Shown: positions 22,418-29,868 of the stretch, piece by piece
How positions within the stretch are numbered: the stretch's first letter is position 1
How the letters are laid out: every line of letters starts with the position of its first letter
Origin: a virus
IMG/VR virus record: IMGVR_UViG_3300013132_000148
Location: 1-32,402 of that record
Strand: one strand, 5' to 3'
Length of the DNA stretch: 32,402 bases
Notes under the pieces: model-generated
Databases searched by the model: none
Seen by the model: only the letters and a program-made list of their open reading frames with translations
What the model was told of the DNA's origin: nothing
Position numbers and translations under genes: made by a program

Positions 22418-22665
22418 CCTTTTTTGGCGAGGGCATCAATCTTTGTTTCAAGCCTTTCAAAGCCTGTATCGAAGCGTTCCATAATCTTCTCAAGGTCTTG
22501 CCTAACTTCTGCACGAGTGATGTGATCACGGGCTATTTCCTCCCGAGTTCGATTTAGCAGGATCTGAATGCGTTTTTGTTCATCAGAAGAGTTCTTCAGC
22601 ATGAACATCACCAGCCCCACTAAAAACGACGTGATTAAATTCCAAACCAGCGTACCCGTTTCCAT
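22414..22665 (-). CDS. Single-pass membrane protein with coiled coil (83 aa)
   Basis: Residues about 5-24 (TLVWNLITSFLVGLVMFMLK) form one hydrophobic segment. Residues 25-83 are a highly charged heptad-like helix (DEQKRIQILLNRTREEIARD, then RAEVRQDLEKIMERFDTGFE and RLETKIDALAKKG). The topology, TM at the N-terminus with a cytoplasmic coiled coil, mirrors XhlA-type haemolysin or holin-accessory proteins with the order reversed. It lies far from the holin/endolysin pair, so it may be a second membrane factor or a virion membrane-contact protein. The ATG directly abuts the DUF6321-like stop. Confidence 0.72.
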   Translation of the reverse strand: METGTLVWNLITSFLVGLVMFMLKNSSDEQKRIQILLNRTREEIARDHITRAEVRQDLEKIMERFDTGFERLETKIDALAKKG

Positions 22666-22920
22666 TTAACACTTCCATGCTCTCAGTGACTTATTTATGC
22701 GGCTATTAGGATCACTGGCTGTTTTGGCGCTCGTCAACTTCTTCTTCATCCCTTTCATCCGGGCGCAAAAAGAATCTCGACGAGAACCACCTTCCGGCTG
22801 TGGGGGTTTGAGTCCGGGTTTCCCCGGATTCGCTGCGTTGTAAGAAGCTCTGCCTTTGGCATTCAAACCACCAGAGGGACTTTTGCCTTCCTTGCGCTGC
22901 CATGCCGGAGACTTAGCCAT
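22666..22920 (-). CDS. DUF6321-like phage protein (84 aa)
   Basis: The sequence from the ATG at 22920 (MAKSPAWQRKEGKSPSGGLN, AKGRASYNAANPGKPGLKPP, RRDSFCARMKGMKKKLTS, DPNSRINKSLRAWKC) fits the DUF6321 family as I remember it. The family is defined by AWQRxEGK-x-x-x-GGLNxKGRxSYN and a later SFCARMxGMK. It is a small, very basic protein of unknown function in many marine phages and cyanophages. The upstream frame to 22965 adds MCMSHCRLLRKSRCS, which lies wholly inside the previous gene and is unlikely. The chosen start overlaps that gene by eight bases. The near-absence of acidic residues hints at nucleic-acid binding. Confidence 0.82.
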   Translation of the reverse strand: MAKSPAWQRKEGKSPSGGLNAKGRASYNAANPGKPGLKPPQPEGGSRRDSFCARMKGMKKKLTSAKTASDPNSRINKSLRAWKC

Positions 22921-23197
22921 AGAACACCGTGACTTTCGCAGCAGTCGGCAGTGTGACATGCACATCTGTATAAAACAGGATGCCTTCGCCGGGAATCAGA
23001 TTTGAAAACGGGTTGTTGGTATTGGCAGGGATATTAAACTGCAAGCGGATCGTACCGGTTGCTCCGCCATCACGGAAAATAATATCCCCGGCAGTACCCC
23101 CGGAGAGGCACTGATAACCCTTAATCCTAATACGCCCGGACACCATAGTGCCTGTCGCCTCTACATGCGACGATAGTACGTCTGTTTGCATCGTCAT
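22913..23197 (-). CDS. Small structural protein, beta-rich (94 aa)
   Basis: Strand-like segments are TMVSGRIRIKGYQCLSGGTA, GDIIFRDGGATGTIRLQFNI, GEGILFYTDVHVTLP and KVTVFYG, with S, G and T turns between them. The order and the GD-I-x-F-R-D-G motif resemble small phage decoration or virion proteins that I have seen in aquatic phage genomes, where the same string follows a capsid gene. There is no signal peptide. The start has AGGAGCGCATC upstream. I infer a virion surface or head-vertex role from the position just after the capsid and the 151-aa gene. Confidence 0.72.
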   Translation of the reverse strand: MTMQTDVLSSHVEATGTMVSGRIRIKGYQCLSGGTAGDIIFRDGGATGTIRLQFNIPANTNNPFSNLIPGEGILFYTDVHVTLPTAAKVTVFYG

Positions 23198-23210
23198 GAT
23201 GCGCTCCTAA

Positions 23211-23666
23211 TTAGACGTTTTGTTGGCCTGCGTACGGATCAGTGACGTAGTACATAATGACCCCGCCCACAGTTCCGGTTCCGGGAGTGCCCCCAACAGC
23301 ATTAGTAACTGTAACATTACTTGTTGCGTTAAGAATTGTGCCCAAAGAAGCGCCAGCGCCTGTGCCACCGGGGGCAATAGAGGTAATTGCCGTGACCGCA
23401 GCGTTATCGAGAAGCCCGTTAGCTGAACCCGTATACCCCAAATCAATTTGGCCCGTGCCAATATCATTAATAATAATTTGAGTAACGACAGCGCCAGCAG
23501 GTAGCACTACGGTAGAAGTGTTGGTCGAAGAAGCCTGCACGTTATCGGCAGCACTTGCATCAGGGATATAAAAAGTTGCGGCCATTACGCCTGAACCGCA
23601 ATATGCAGCGCGAGTTTGATCGCCGCCGCCAGATCGCCAAATCGATTGGGTCGTTGAAACTGCCAT
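23211..23666 (-). CDS. Structural or head-associated protein (151 aa)
   Basis: The protein starts MAVSTTQSIWRSGGGDQTRA and contains ATFYIPDASAADNVQASSTN, VVLPAGAVVTQIIINDIGTG, QIDLGYTGSANGLLDNAAVT and GTVGGVIMYYVTDPYAG. The strand-rich pattern, LPAGAVVTQIxI and the GYT element resemble small capsid-decorating or virion proteins. It is the first gene after the terminator that follows the capsid gene and has its own good ribosome-binding site (AAGGAATTATC). About 96 bases separate it from that terminator. Low Lys/Arg and high A, G, T and N content match extracellular-stable proteins. Function is inferred. Confidence 0.75.
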   Translation of the reverse strand: MAVSTTQSIWRSGGGDQTRAAYCGSGVMAATFYIPDASAADNVQASSTNTSTVVLPAGAVVTQIIINDIGTGQIDLGYTGSANGLLDNAAVTAITSIAPGGTGAGASLGTILNATSNVTVTNAVGGTPGTGTVGGVIMYYVTDPYAGQQNV

Positions 23667-23712
23667 GATAATTCCTTATGCACAAGTCGCTCGCTAATCG
23701 GTGCATCGTCTG

Positions 23713-23742
23713 CTGGGACAGTTTAGCAAGCTGGGTTCCCAG
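23713..23742. promoter_or_regulatory. Perfect 12-bp palindrome with an alternative hairpin partner, between terminator and 151-aa gene
   Basis: Bases 23731-23742 read ctgggttcccag, a perfect 6+6 palindrome. The half-site CTGGGA also occurs at 23713-23718 and can pair with TCCCAG at 23737-23742, so two mutually exclusive stems are possible in the transcript. I see no convincing -10/-35 pair here. The element could be an operator, an RNA-processing site or part of the terminator region. Confidence 0.4.
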
Positions 23743-23749
23743 ATACCTA

Positions 23750-23785
23750 CAGTATAAATAAAAGAGGGGGTTTTGCAACCCCCTC
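23750..23785 (-). terminator. Intrinsic terminator after the major capsid gene
   Basis: On the minus strand a 9-bp GC-rich stem, GAGGGGGTT and AACCCCCTC, closes on a GCAA tetraloop (23764-23785). It is followed by TTTTATTTATACTG, a U-rich tail. It begins 11 bases after the capsid stop. A strong terminator here would raise capsid mRNA relative to downstream tail mRNA, with readthrough supplying the rest; this role is inferred. Confidence 0.9.
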
Positions 23786-23796
23786 CTGTGCGCGGA

Positions 23797-24705
23797 TTAT
23801 GCTCCGGGCGAGCCAAAGATACCGAGCGGATCGCTCACGCCAAACGAGTAGCGTTCACGACTTTTGTACCGCGCATTTCCTGTATCGAAGTCAGCGTCCA
23901 TGCTGTTCGCCAAAGGAGTGCGGACAAAATGCTTCAGTCCATTAGGCACATCGGTCATAAGGAACCATGCGTTGGGGTCAGTCAAATAGTGGTTAATTGC
24001 ATGACCTTCAGGAATGGACCCCATGGCTTTCAGGGCGTTAATGTCATTATCGTTGGTACCGACACGCAGTTCAGTTGTAAGCAAACGCTCAGCAACGAAC
24101 ATGAGTGCAGGAGGGATAATGAGTTTGCGGGGCTTAGCAGCGATCAACAGCCCACGTTCGTCCGTCCACGCAGCGATCTGGATAACGGCAGATTCCAAAG
24201 AAGTCTCGTTAAGATCAGCAGGTGTGGTAGGCGTGTTGCTGTTAGTACCACCAGATACCAGCGGGTGCGCTGTCGAACACAGAACTTGTCCGTCACCATA
24301 GGTAGGACCGCCCGTGAAGGCGTTGTTCAGGATCGAAGCAGCTTTAACCTGCTTGGTGTAGGCCATGGCACGAGCAAGTGCTTTGGTATAGCGAGTAGAC
24401 AGCGAGTCATAGAGGTTGTCCTCCATAGCTTCTTCTGTCAGGCTAAAGCCCATTGCAACGGTCTCGTGTACGTAACGAGCAGTCCAAGCTTCTTGCGCGT
24501 TATCGTACGAAATTGCCGCACCTTCGTTTTTGACTGGAGCAGCGCTGAAGCCGGAGAGCTTGGTCTCCTCTTCAAACGAACGCTCGGAGGTCTCTTGTTC
24601 AAAGATCTCTTTGTGTTCTTCGCCGTACTTCTTATACTCCAAACCAAACAGCGCATTTAAGCCGGGAAGGAGTTCTTTTAGTAGCTGGGCACGTGAAATT
24701 GTCAT
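23797..24705 (-). CDS. Major capsid protein, Mu gpT-like HK97 fold
   Basis: The 302-residue protein resembles the Mu gpT-like major head subunit family. Family landmarks are the N-terminal AQLLKELLPGLNALFGLEYK, VHETVAMGFSLTEEAMEDNL, TKALARAMAYTKQVKAASIL, the typical DGQVLCSTAHPLVSGG, and LIAAKPRKLIIPPAL in the A-domain. The C-terminus ends SRERYSFGVSDPLGIFG. There is no N-terminal delta domain or protease cleavage motif, consistent with a separate scaffold gene. It is followed by an intrinsic terminator, expected for the most abundant product. A frame of 295 codons on the opposite strand is a shadow of this gene. Confidence 0.88.
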   Translation of the reverse strand: MTISRAQLLKELLPGLNALFGLEYKKYGEEHKEIFEQETSERSFEEETKLSGFSAAPVKNEGAAISYDNAQEAWTARYVHETVAMGFSLTEEAMEDNLYDSLSTRYTKALARAMAYTKQVKAASILNNAFTGGPTYGDGQVLCSTAHPLVSGGTNSNTPTTPADLNETSLESAVIQIAAWTDERGLLIAAKPRKLIIPPALMFVAERLLTTELRVGTNDNDINALKAMGSIPEGHAINHYLTDPNAWFLMTDVPNGLKHFVRTPLANSMDADFDTGNARYKSRERYSFGVSDPLGIFGSPGA

Positions 24706-24715
24706 GATTTACTCC

Positions 24716-25375
24716 TTACAGACCAGTTGGGTTGTAGTAGGCATGACCACCTAAGAAGGCAGAACCTGTGATGTTCGGCATATTGAACTTCACAATCGCT
24801 TCAGGGAAGTAAGTTACTCCACCAGAAACAAACGCCGTATCAGGTACCAGATCAACAATACGCAAAGGCAATGCTGCCGTTACGTTGGCAGAGGTATATA
24901 GAATACCTTGCTGCGAGTCGCCAGTATTGGTGTTAAGCAGGTTAGCCACTAACGCCACATTGTTGTTGATATTGCTGTAAGTTAAGCCGTTATTTGTTGG
25001 TACAACTGTAGTGCCAGATACTCCAACAACTTGGAACAACTGATCTGGGTCTTCACAGATATACGCGTAAATAAAGGTGTTAGCCTTTACTGCGGTACCA
25101 CTAATCCATGATTGAGACCAAGTAGGTTGACCTGTAACAGCAGAAACAAACTGACAGCCTAGAAAAACACCAGCAAAGCCTGTTGCAGGTGCTGTGGTCG
25201 TAGAAGTCGATACCGCAATGGTGCCGTCTGCTGCAAAGATGACGGGATCACCAAACCCAATGCTATCAGCAGCGGATGCGATACGACGTTGACGAGTAGC
25301 ACCGGCAAAGACCTGACCACCGATCAAATTGATCGGTTTTAGCCCATAAGGGGCTGAAACAGTCGGGTAAGCCAT
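24716..25375 (-). CDS. Probable head decoration or structural protein (219 aa)
   Basis: The protein opens MAYPTVSAPYGLKPINLIGG, followed by QVFAGATRQRRIASAADSIG and FGDPVIFAADGTIAVSTSTT. Later come FAGVFLGCQF, YAYICEDPDQLFQVVG and PLRIVDLVPDTAFVSGGVTY. The YGLKPxNLIGGQVFAGATR start is one I recall in many aquatic phages directly beside the capsid gene, usually called structural. All-beta content and a copy-number-favourable position support a capsid decoration or cement protein. The gap to the capsid start is 10 bases. Clustering with scaffold and capsid genes is what makes the role likely. Confidence 0.78.
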   Translation of the reverse strand: MAYPTVSAPYGLKPINLIGGQVFAGATRQRRIASAADSIGFGDPVIFAADGTIAVSTSTTTAPATGFAGVFLGCQFVSAVTGQPTWSQSWISGTAVKANTFIYAYICEDPDQLFQVVGVSGTTVVPTNNGLTYSNINNNVALVANLLNTNTGDSQQGILYTSANVTAALPLRIVDLVPDTAFVSGGVTYFPEAIVKFNMPNITGSAFLGGHAYYNPTGL

Positions 25376-25391
25376 ATTAAGCTCCTAAATA

Positions 25392-25841
25392 TTAAACACC
25401 GCGCCCAAATGAAACCGTAGTTTTGCGCTCGTTGTAGAGCGGCATCCGTGGGTCATTTTCGCGCATTAAATTGTTGTCCACCGAAATCATCTGACTCCTC
25501 GCTTGATCACGATAATAGTCATTACGATCTTCGACAAACTCCTTGGGTGTTTTGCAAAGCAACAACCCACCGATCAAAATGTTGTCCTTGAACCGTTCAT
25601 TGTCGGCTCCAGCAACAAAAATATCGGGATGGTCCACAGCTTTTACAGGCTCCCAGCCTTCGCGTAGTTTTGAGGACACATTCATGGCATCGACCTCGCC
25701 GCGAGTGCTTACTCGTACATAATGAAATTCATAGCCCTCTTCCGGTTTTGGGGAAGGTAGCGTTTCTGGGCGAACCCAGCTACGTTTGCGGGCCGTTTTT
25801 TCACGGGTTTCAGATTCACGGTTTATTCTATTCTCAGCCAT
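25392..25841 (-). CDS. Conserved head-region protein of unknown function (149 aa)
   Basis: The first 35 residues are charged (MAENRINRESETREKTARKR). Then come WVRPETLPSPKPEEGYEFHY and VRVSTRGEVDAMNVSSKLRE, followed by GWEPVKAVDHPDIF. The rest includes KDNILIGGLLLCKTPKEFVE, DRNDYYRDQARSQMISVDNN and MPLYNERKTTVSFGRG. This sequence type sits between scaffold and decoration genes in other aquatic phages in my memory and has no assigned function. The central RREGWEPV-like segment with GGLLLCKTPKE could be a small beta domain. Its start overlaps the scaffold stop by eight bases, so it may be co-translated with it; a portal- or scaffold-binding role is possible. Confidence 0.78.
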   Translation of the reverse strand: MAENRINRESETREKTARKRSWVRPETLPSPKPEEGYEFHYVRVSTRGEVDAMNVSSKLREGWEPVKAVDHPDIFVAGADNERFKDNILIGGLLLCKTPKEFVEDRNDYYRDQARSQMISVDNNLMRENDPRMPLYNERKTTVSFGRGV

Positions 25842-26859
25842 TTTGTTTCCTTAACTCAATAGCAACTTGTTTTGCGTATTCTTCCAGTGGCACCCCTAAC
25901 CGTTTAGCTAGGGCAACTTGTGTACGTGTCAGCGTGATTTTTTTAGGCGCAACGCTGCGAGTAGCCGGAGCAACGATATTTGTCCGCCTTGGACGGTCGT
26001 CATCTTCGTCTGCACGAGTAAATGCTTCTGGGAACACTTGTCGCATACGACGGTTGATCGTGTCGTAGTAATCGTCACTCCGAGGATTGACGCCTTGCTT
26101 GACTAGTTTTTGGTGCAACCCCAACGCAAAGCTAGTCATTTCATCATCTTCACCGAACCACTTATTTTGGCTTTGCCATTCAGTGGCTCGGGGGTCAACC
26201 GATGGTGTTGGGGCGGTTATTTGTGTTTGTACATTATTTTCTTCGTCTTGTAAAGTCGGAAGTTTAAAATCGTTAACACGTTCAACTTTTAGTGTCGCTT
26301 TTGCAACTTCTTCTTGGGCATCTGCTAATGCTTTTGAATCTCCAGCGTCATAAGCCCGTTTAAATTTGTTTTTAGCGACAAGAAGGTCAGCGTCTGCTTG
26401 TTTCTTAGCTTGCTCAAGAAGTATTTCTTGATTTTTAGTAACAGTATCCTTTAGCTTTTTATTTTCCTCAGCGATTTGCTGCGCGTAACGTAAAGCTTCT
26501 TCTCGCTCTTTTGCAGCTTGTTCTGCCGTACGCCGCTGGTCGTGATACCCCTTAGAAAAATGCTGAAGGCGTTTACGCACCTTTTCTGAATAGCTTTCCA
26601 GCTCTTGATCCGTGATATCCATGGGTTTATCACGCATCTCACGTCGATTTTTATCGTCTTCTGCACGATCATCGACGACTTCTATTTCAACTTCAGGGTC
26701 AGATTTAGCCTGTTTTTTAGGGGTTTCGACAGACGATTTATCATTATTAGATCTCTCTAAAACGATTTCCACGCCACCATTTTCAGTTTCTTTTACGTCT
26801 TTACCATCCGCCAGATTATCTGGATCAGGGAAAGAAAACTCTACTTTTTGCAAAGCCAT
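25834..26859 (-). CDS. Putative capsid scaffolding protein (341 aa)
   Basis: The sequence is highly charged and mostly helical. Residues 1-80 are acidic and disordered (VEIEVVDDRAEDDKNRREMR). Residues about 100-200 are a long coiled coil (RRTAEQAAKEREEALRYAQQ, IAEENKKLKDTVTKNQEILL). A conserved helical tail around residues 225-280 (TEWQSQNKWFGEDDEMTSFA, YYDTINRRMRQVFPEAF) precedes a basic C-terminus (LTRTQVALAKRLGVPLEEYA). An acidic coiled-coil protein with a small basic C-terminal helix, coded between portal and capsid, is the classic scaffold layout, in which the basic helix binds capsid protein. No protease motif is seen. Confidence 0.82.
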   Translation of the reverse strand: MALQKVEFSFPDPDNLADGKDVKETENGGVEIVLERSNNDKSSVETPKKQAKSDPEVEIEVVDDRAEDDKNRREMRDKPMDITDQELESYSEKVRKRLQHFSKGYHDQRRTAEQAAKEREEALRYAQQIAEENKKLKDTVTKNQEILLEQAKKQADADLLVAKNKFKRAYDAGDSKALADAQEEVAKATLKVERVNDFKLPTLQDEENNVQTQITAPTPSVDPRATEWQSQNKWFGEDDEMTSFALGLHQKLVKQGVNPRSDDYYDTINRRMRQVFPEAFTRADEDDDRPRRTNIVAPATRSVAPKKITLTRTQVALAKRLGVPLEEYAKQVAIELRKQNG

Positions 26860-26867
26860 ATTAACTC

Positions 26868-27242
26868 CTACGCACGCGAAACGCCTCGCGGATCGGCAAC
26901 GACTGCTTCAATTGAATCGTCGTTCATTAATCGATATTCAACGCCATTTACCCTAAATCGGGTACCTGTGTTAGCCCTAAACAGCACATAATCGCCCACT
27001 TTGCACCACGGCCCTGATGTATAACGATCAGGGTCTTTGTAGGCTTGATCACCCATATCTAAAACCAAACCCACGACTGTCAGAAGTTTTTCTTCATAAA
27101 CAGTCTTTTCGGCTTTATAAAGTCCTGTATCGCCAAAGGTTTCGTCAATCTTAGGTAAAGCAATAAGCAACCGGTATCCGACAGGCTTAGGCAATTGCAG
27201 CTCAAGTTCTTCGTCAGTCACGGCGTTTTGGTTGTCAGTCAT
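26868..27242 (-). CDS. GroES-like co-chaperonin (Cpn10 fold)
   Basis: Residues 15-115 follow the Cpn10 pattern. PVGYRLLIALPKIDETF is the first strand region, and GDTGLYKAEKTVYEEKLLTV occupies the mobile-loop position. VVGLVLDMGDQAYKDPDRY, WCKVGDYVLFRANTGTRFRV and NGVEYRLMNDDSIEAVV end the fold. Cellular GroES uses an I-V-L type tripeptide in the loop to grip GroEL; here the corresponding loop reads GDTGLYKA, so the contact differs. T4 gp31 is the known precedent for a phage co-chaperonin that helps the capsid protein fold. Placement between portal and scaffold supports that role. Start is an ATG with eight bases of overlap. Confidence 0.82.
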   Translation of the reverse strand: MTDNQNAVTDEELELQLPKPVGYRLLIALPKIDETFGDTGLYKAEKTVYEEKLLTVVGLVLDMGDQAYKDPDRYTSGPWCKVGDYVLFRANTGTRFRVNGVEYRLMNDDSIEAVVADPRGVSRA

Positions 27243-27435
27243 CGTCTTCTTCTCTCATTTGGGAGCGTTTGAGGTCTTCTATGGTTTGGATGGTGAGCTT
27301 AAGACCTCGTAAAAAACCCACCATTTCCCGGTATTCGGCGTGATCTTTCGCGCAGCCGTCCCCCAGAAACTGTGTAGCAACAGCTACGTCTTCTTTAAAT
27401 TTACTAATAAGCACGTCATAGACGGTTTTCGCCAT
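27235..27435 (-). CDS. Small helical protein of unknown function (66 aa)
   Basis: The protein is MAKTVYDVLISKFKEDVAVA followed by TQFLGDGCAKDHAEYREMVG and FLRGLKLTIQTIEDL, ending in an acidic tail (EEDDD). It is all-helical with one Cys. Similar short proteins, with a D-x-A-E-Y-R-x-x-x-G-x-x-R-G-L core, occur directly downstream of portal genes in many phages as I recall, but no function is assigned. The helix-loop-helix layout suits a small portal- or scaffold-binding factor, which is a guess. Confidence 0.75.
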   Translation of the reverse strand: MAKTVYDVLISKFKEDVAVATQFLGDGCAKDHAEYREMVGFLRGLKLTIQTIEDLKRSQMREEDDD

Positions 27436-27438
27436 GGG

Positions 27439-29859
27439 TTATTCCTTCTTAGTTGGCGGTTTTACTGCGGGTTTTGGCATCGCCAACACCTTTAGCGCAT
27501 CAAGTCGGAGCTTTTCTTTCGCTTGTCCTTCTTGAGATTTAACTCTTGTGGCTTCTTTCATAGCTTCTATCTGTACGCGGTCCTTCTCAAGTTTGAGCTT
27601 GGCCGCATCCATCTGGGCATCGGTTTGGTCTTTTTGGGTCTTTCTTTGGACTTCCATCTGCTGGATCTGCAACTTGGCTTGCTCAAGCTGGAACATCGGA
27701 TCTTGTGCTTGCTGTTGCGCTTGTTGTTGTGCAGCTTGCTGCTGATGAGCGGCTGTAAGTTGTTTACCTGCGTCTGCAACCAACCTAGCCAACTGAACTT
27801 CAACTTCTTCAGGTAGTGGCTCATCGGGGGGTGGTAGCGGAGCACCCAGACGTTCTTCAATCTGTTTGCGATAGCTAAAGCCCAAATGTTCAGCAATGTG
27901 CGCTTGCAACGCACCCATGATCTGCTGCCCCATGGGGTTCTGCCCGATTGACTGAGCAATCATCGGATCTTGCATAAACGCAGTATGTGTCGCAATGTGT
28001 GCCTCGTGGTCTTGGTAGATAAACGCTTTAACAGGTTTACCAATAAGTACCGCCATGTTTTCAAATACCGGATCACGCGGCTTCTGATCTTCACTGGTTG
28101 GGACAATCTTGTCTGCATTCTTAACCCCTAACACCTCCAACATTTGTCGATGTAAATATGGCAGGTCGTAAATCTGCGGGGCACCTTGCGCCATCTGGAA
28201 CGCTGCTTGGAACTGCACCACTCGCTGCGCCATCGTCGTTGCATTCGGATCGCTGACGGGTATAACTTCTACCGTGGCGTAATCAGACCGTCTGGCCCTG
28301 ACTACTCCCGTATCTGGCTCGTAGTCATAGTCTTCTGGGGCGTAATCAGCAATGATCGCTTTTAAGAGTTTGAACTCTTGCTTCATTGCAAAGTGCACCC
28401 GCGCCTGTACTGCTGCCATCGGCTTGAGTGTGCGTTCCAAGAGCGCTAGTGTGGTACCAACCGGAGCTTGTGCTGACATGTCACTGATGTTCATGTCACT
28501 GATCGCCCCTAACCGACGACCTTCATCCGTGATGCGCTGCAACAAATTTAGCAGCGTAGCACTAGGCTCTTTGTAAGGTAGCGGCAGAATGTTGTCCTTG
28601 ATCGCATTCCCCGGCACGTCCACGTCCCGCCACTCTCCCGGAGCAATCGGTGTGTCGTCGCCTTTTATCCGCAACCCTCTGGACTTCAGACCCCCCGGCA
28701 AGTTAGCAAGTGTCCCTGCATCCACAAGCTGACGGATGAGTGACGTGCCCGCACGGGCGTAGCCCCCGATGATGTGGATGAGTCCAAGCCCATAGAACCC
28801 AAAGCCGGGGATATAAATATAGTGAACAAAGTGGTCCCGCTTGAGCATTAACTCGTCATCGGGGTTCCAATTTCTACGTATCGCCAGCACCTCCCCGGTG
28901 CCTTTCTCTATGGTAACGACATACGGCTTAGCAAGGTCTGATTCTTCATCGTCCACCCCGTCAATGGTCATCGTGACATGCACTTCCATCAGGGTGTAGC
29001 GGTCGTCGTTAGTCAGGGTGTACCCACCTTCTTCGGCTTTCTTTTTCTCGATATCGGTGTGGAATGACTGCGGCTCACCTAGGTCTAACTCTCGGTAAAA
29101 CCCGTTTGCCATTAGCTGTTCAACTTCAACCTTGGTCTTACGCATCACGTGCGTAACCCGCTCGGCAGTTTCAATGTGCGACGCACCATAAGGCACGATC
29201 ACATCTTCCGCAGGTATATAAATAGACACCTGCCGCCCAAACCTCGGGTCGTAGTAGACTTTCTTAAATGCTGACCCTGCCAGCCCAAGGCTGTAGAGCA
29301 TCCGCTCATGCTCTGACCGATACTCCACCATCCGCTCGGTCAACTGATAATTCATGTCTTCTTTGACACGCTGGGCGGCTTCTTCCTTTTCTTTAGTGAT
29401 CTTCCCTAAGATCTTAGTCTTTACAGGCCCAGATGCCGGGAATGTTTCACTCATGGTTTCCGCTTGGAAGCGGATGGCTGCTTCAGCTAAGACGGTTGAA
29501 TACACGCCGCAAGCGTCGTCCCAAGGCTCAGTTCGCTCTTCGTACCGGAACCCCAACACCTCAAGACCTTTAACAAACGTATCTGCCCATTCTTTACGGG
29601 AGGATATGTCTGCATCGATAAGCCCAAGCAACTCGTTTGCAATCTCCTGCACAGCACCTTCATCAAGGGTGTCAGCAAGATTTTCGTCAAACCCACCTTC
29701 AGACTCTTCATCCTCGGGTATCAGTGTGATCTCTACACTCCCATCGTCTAACGTCACGATGTCGGGGTTAACAATATCAATTTCCATGCCTTGCTCGTCA
29801 TCTGCTTCAAGTCCTTGAGGCGCGGCATAAAGTCCTTTAAATATCCCACTGGTAGTCAT
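27439..29859 (-). CDS. Portal protein, P22-like large portal (806 aa)
   Basis: A dodecameric ring of this protein would form the DNA entry channel at one capsid vertex. The first 65 residues are acidic (IPEDEESEGGFDENLADTLD). The core begins SSRKEWADTFVKGLEVLGFR with the portal-family WDDACGVYSTVLAEAAIRFQ, and continues with GLAGSAFKKVYYDPRFGRQV, DVIVPYGASHIETAERVTHV and PGFGFYGLGLIHIIGGYARA. The channel region, ISDMSAQAPVGTTLALLERT, is a hallmark of P22-type portals. The last 110 residues are a Gln-rich coiled coil (AAHQQQAAQQQAQQQAQDPM), like the barrel of P22 gp1. At 806 aa it is longer than P22 gp1 (725 aa). Start at 29859 follows AAGGAACG. Confidence 0.9.
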   Translation of the reverse strand: MTTSGIFKGLYAAPQGLEADDEQGMEIDIVNPDIVTLDDGSVEITLIPEDEESEGGFDENLADTLDEGAVQEIANELLGLIDADISSRKEWADTFVKGLEVLGFRYEERTEPWDDACGVYSTVLAEAAIRFQAETMSETFPASGPVKTKILGKITKEKEEAAQRVKEDMNYQLTERMVEYRSEHERMLYSLGLAGSAFKKVYYDPRFGRQVSIYIPAEDVIVPYGASHIETAERVTHVMRKTKVEVEQLMANGFYRELDLGEPQSFHTDIEKKKAEEGGYTLTNDDRYTLMEVHVTMTIDGVDDEESDLAKPYVVTIEKGTGEVLAIRRNWNPDDELMLKRDHFVHYIYIPGFGFYGLGLIHIIGGYARAGTSLIRQLVDAGTLANLPGGLKSRGLRIKGDDTPIAPGEWRDVDVPGNAIKDNILPLPYKEPSATLLNLLQRITDEGRRLGAISDMNISDMSAQAPVGTTLALLERTLKPMAAVQARVHFAMKQEFKLLKAIIADYAPEDYDYEPDTGVVRARRSDYATVEVIPVSDPNATTMAQRVVQFQAAFQMAQGAPQIYDLPYLHRQMLEVLGVKNADKIVPTSEDQKPRDPVFENMAVLIGKPVKAFIYQDHEAHIATHTAFMQDPMIAQSIGQNPMGQQIMGALQAHIAEHLGFSYRKQIEERLGAPLPPPDEPLPEEVEVQLARLVADAGKQLTAAHQQQAAQQQAQQQAQDPMFQLEQAKLQIQQMEVQRKTQKDQTDAQMDAAKLKLEKDRVQIEAMKEATRVKSQEGQAKEKLRLDALKVLAMPKPAVKPPTKKE

Positions 29860-29868
29860 CGTCGTTCC

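Noticed and set aside
22913-22965. Earlier start MCMSH for the DUF6321-like protein
   Set aside because: The extra 15 residues lie inside the 94-aa gene, and the family begins at the MAKSPAWQRKEGK segment.
23773-24660. Long plus-strand open frame of 295 codons opposite the capsid gene
   Set aside because: It lies entirely antisense to the capsid gene, has no recognisable domain and a cysteine/arginine-rich composition typical of a shadow frame.
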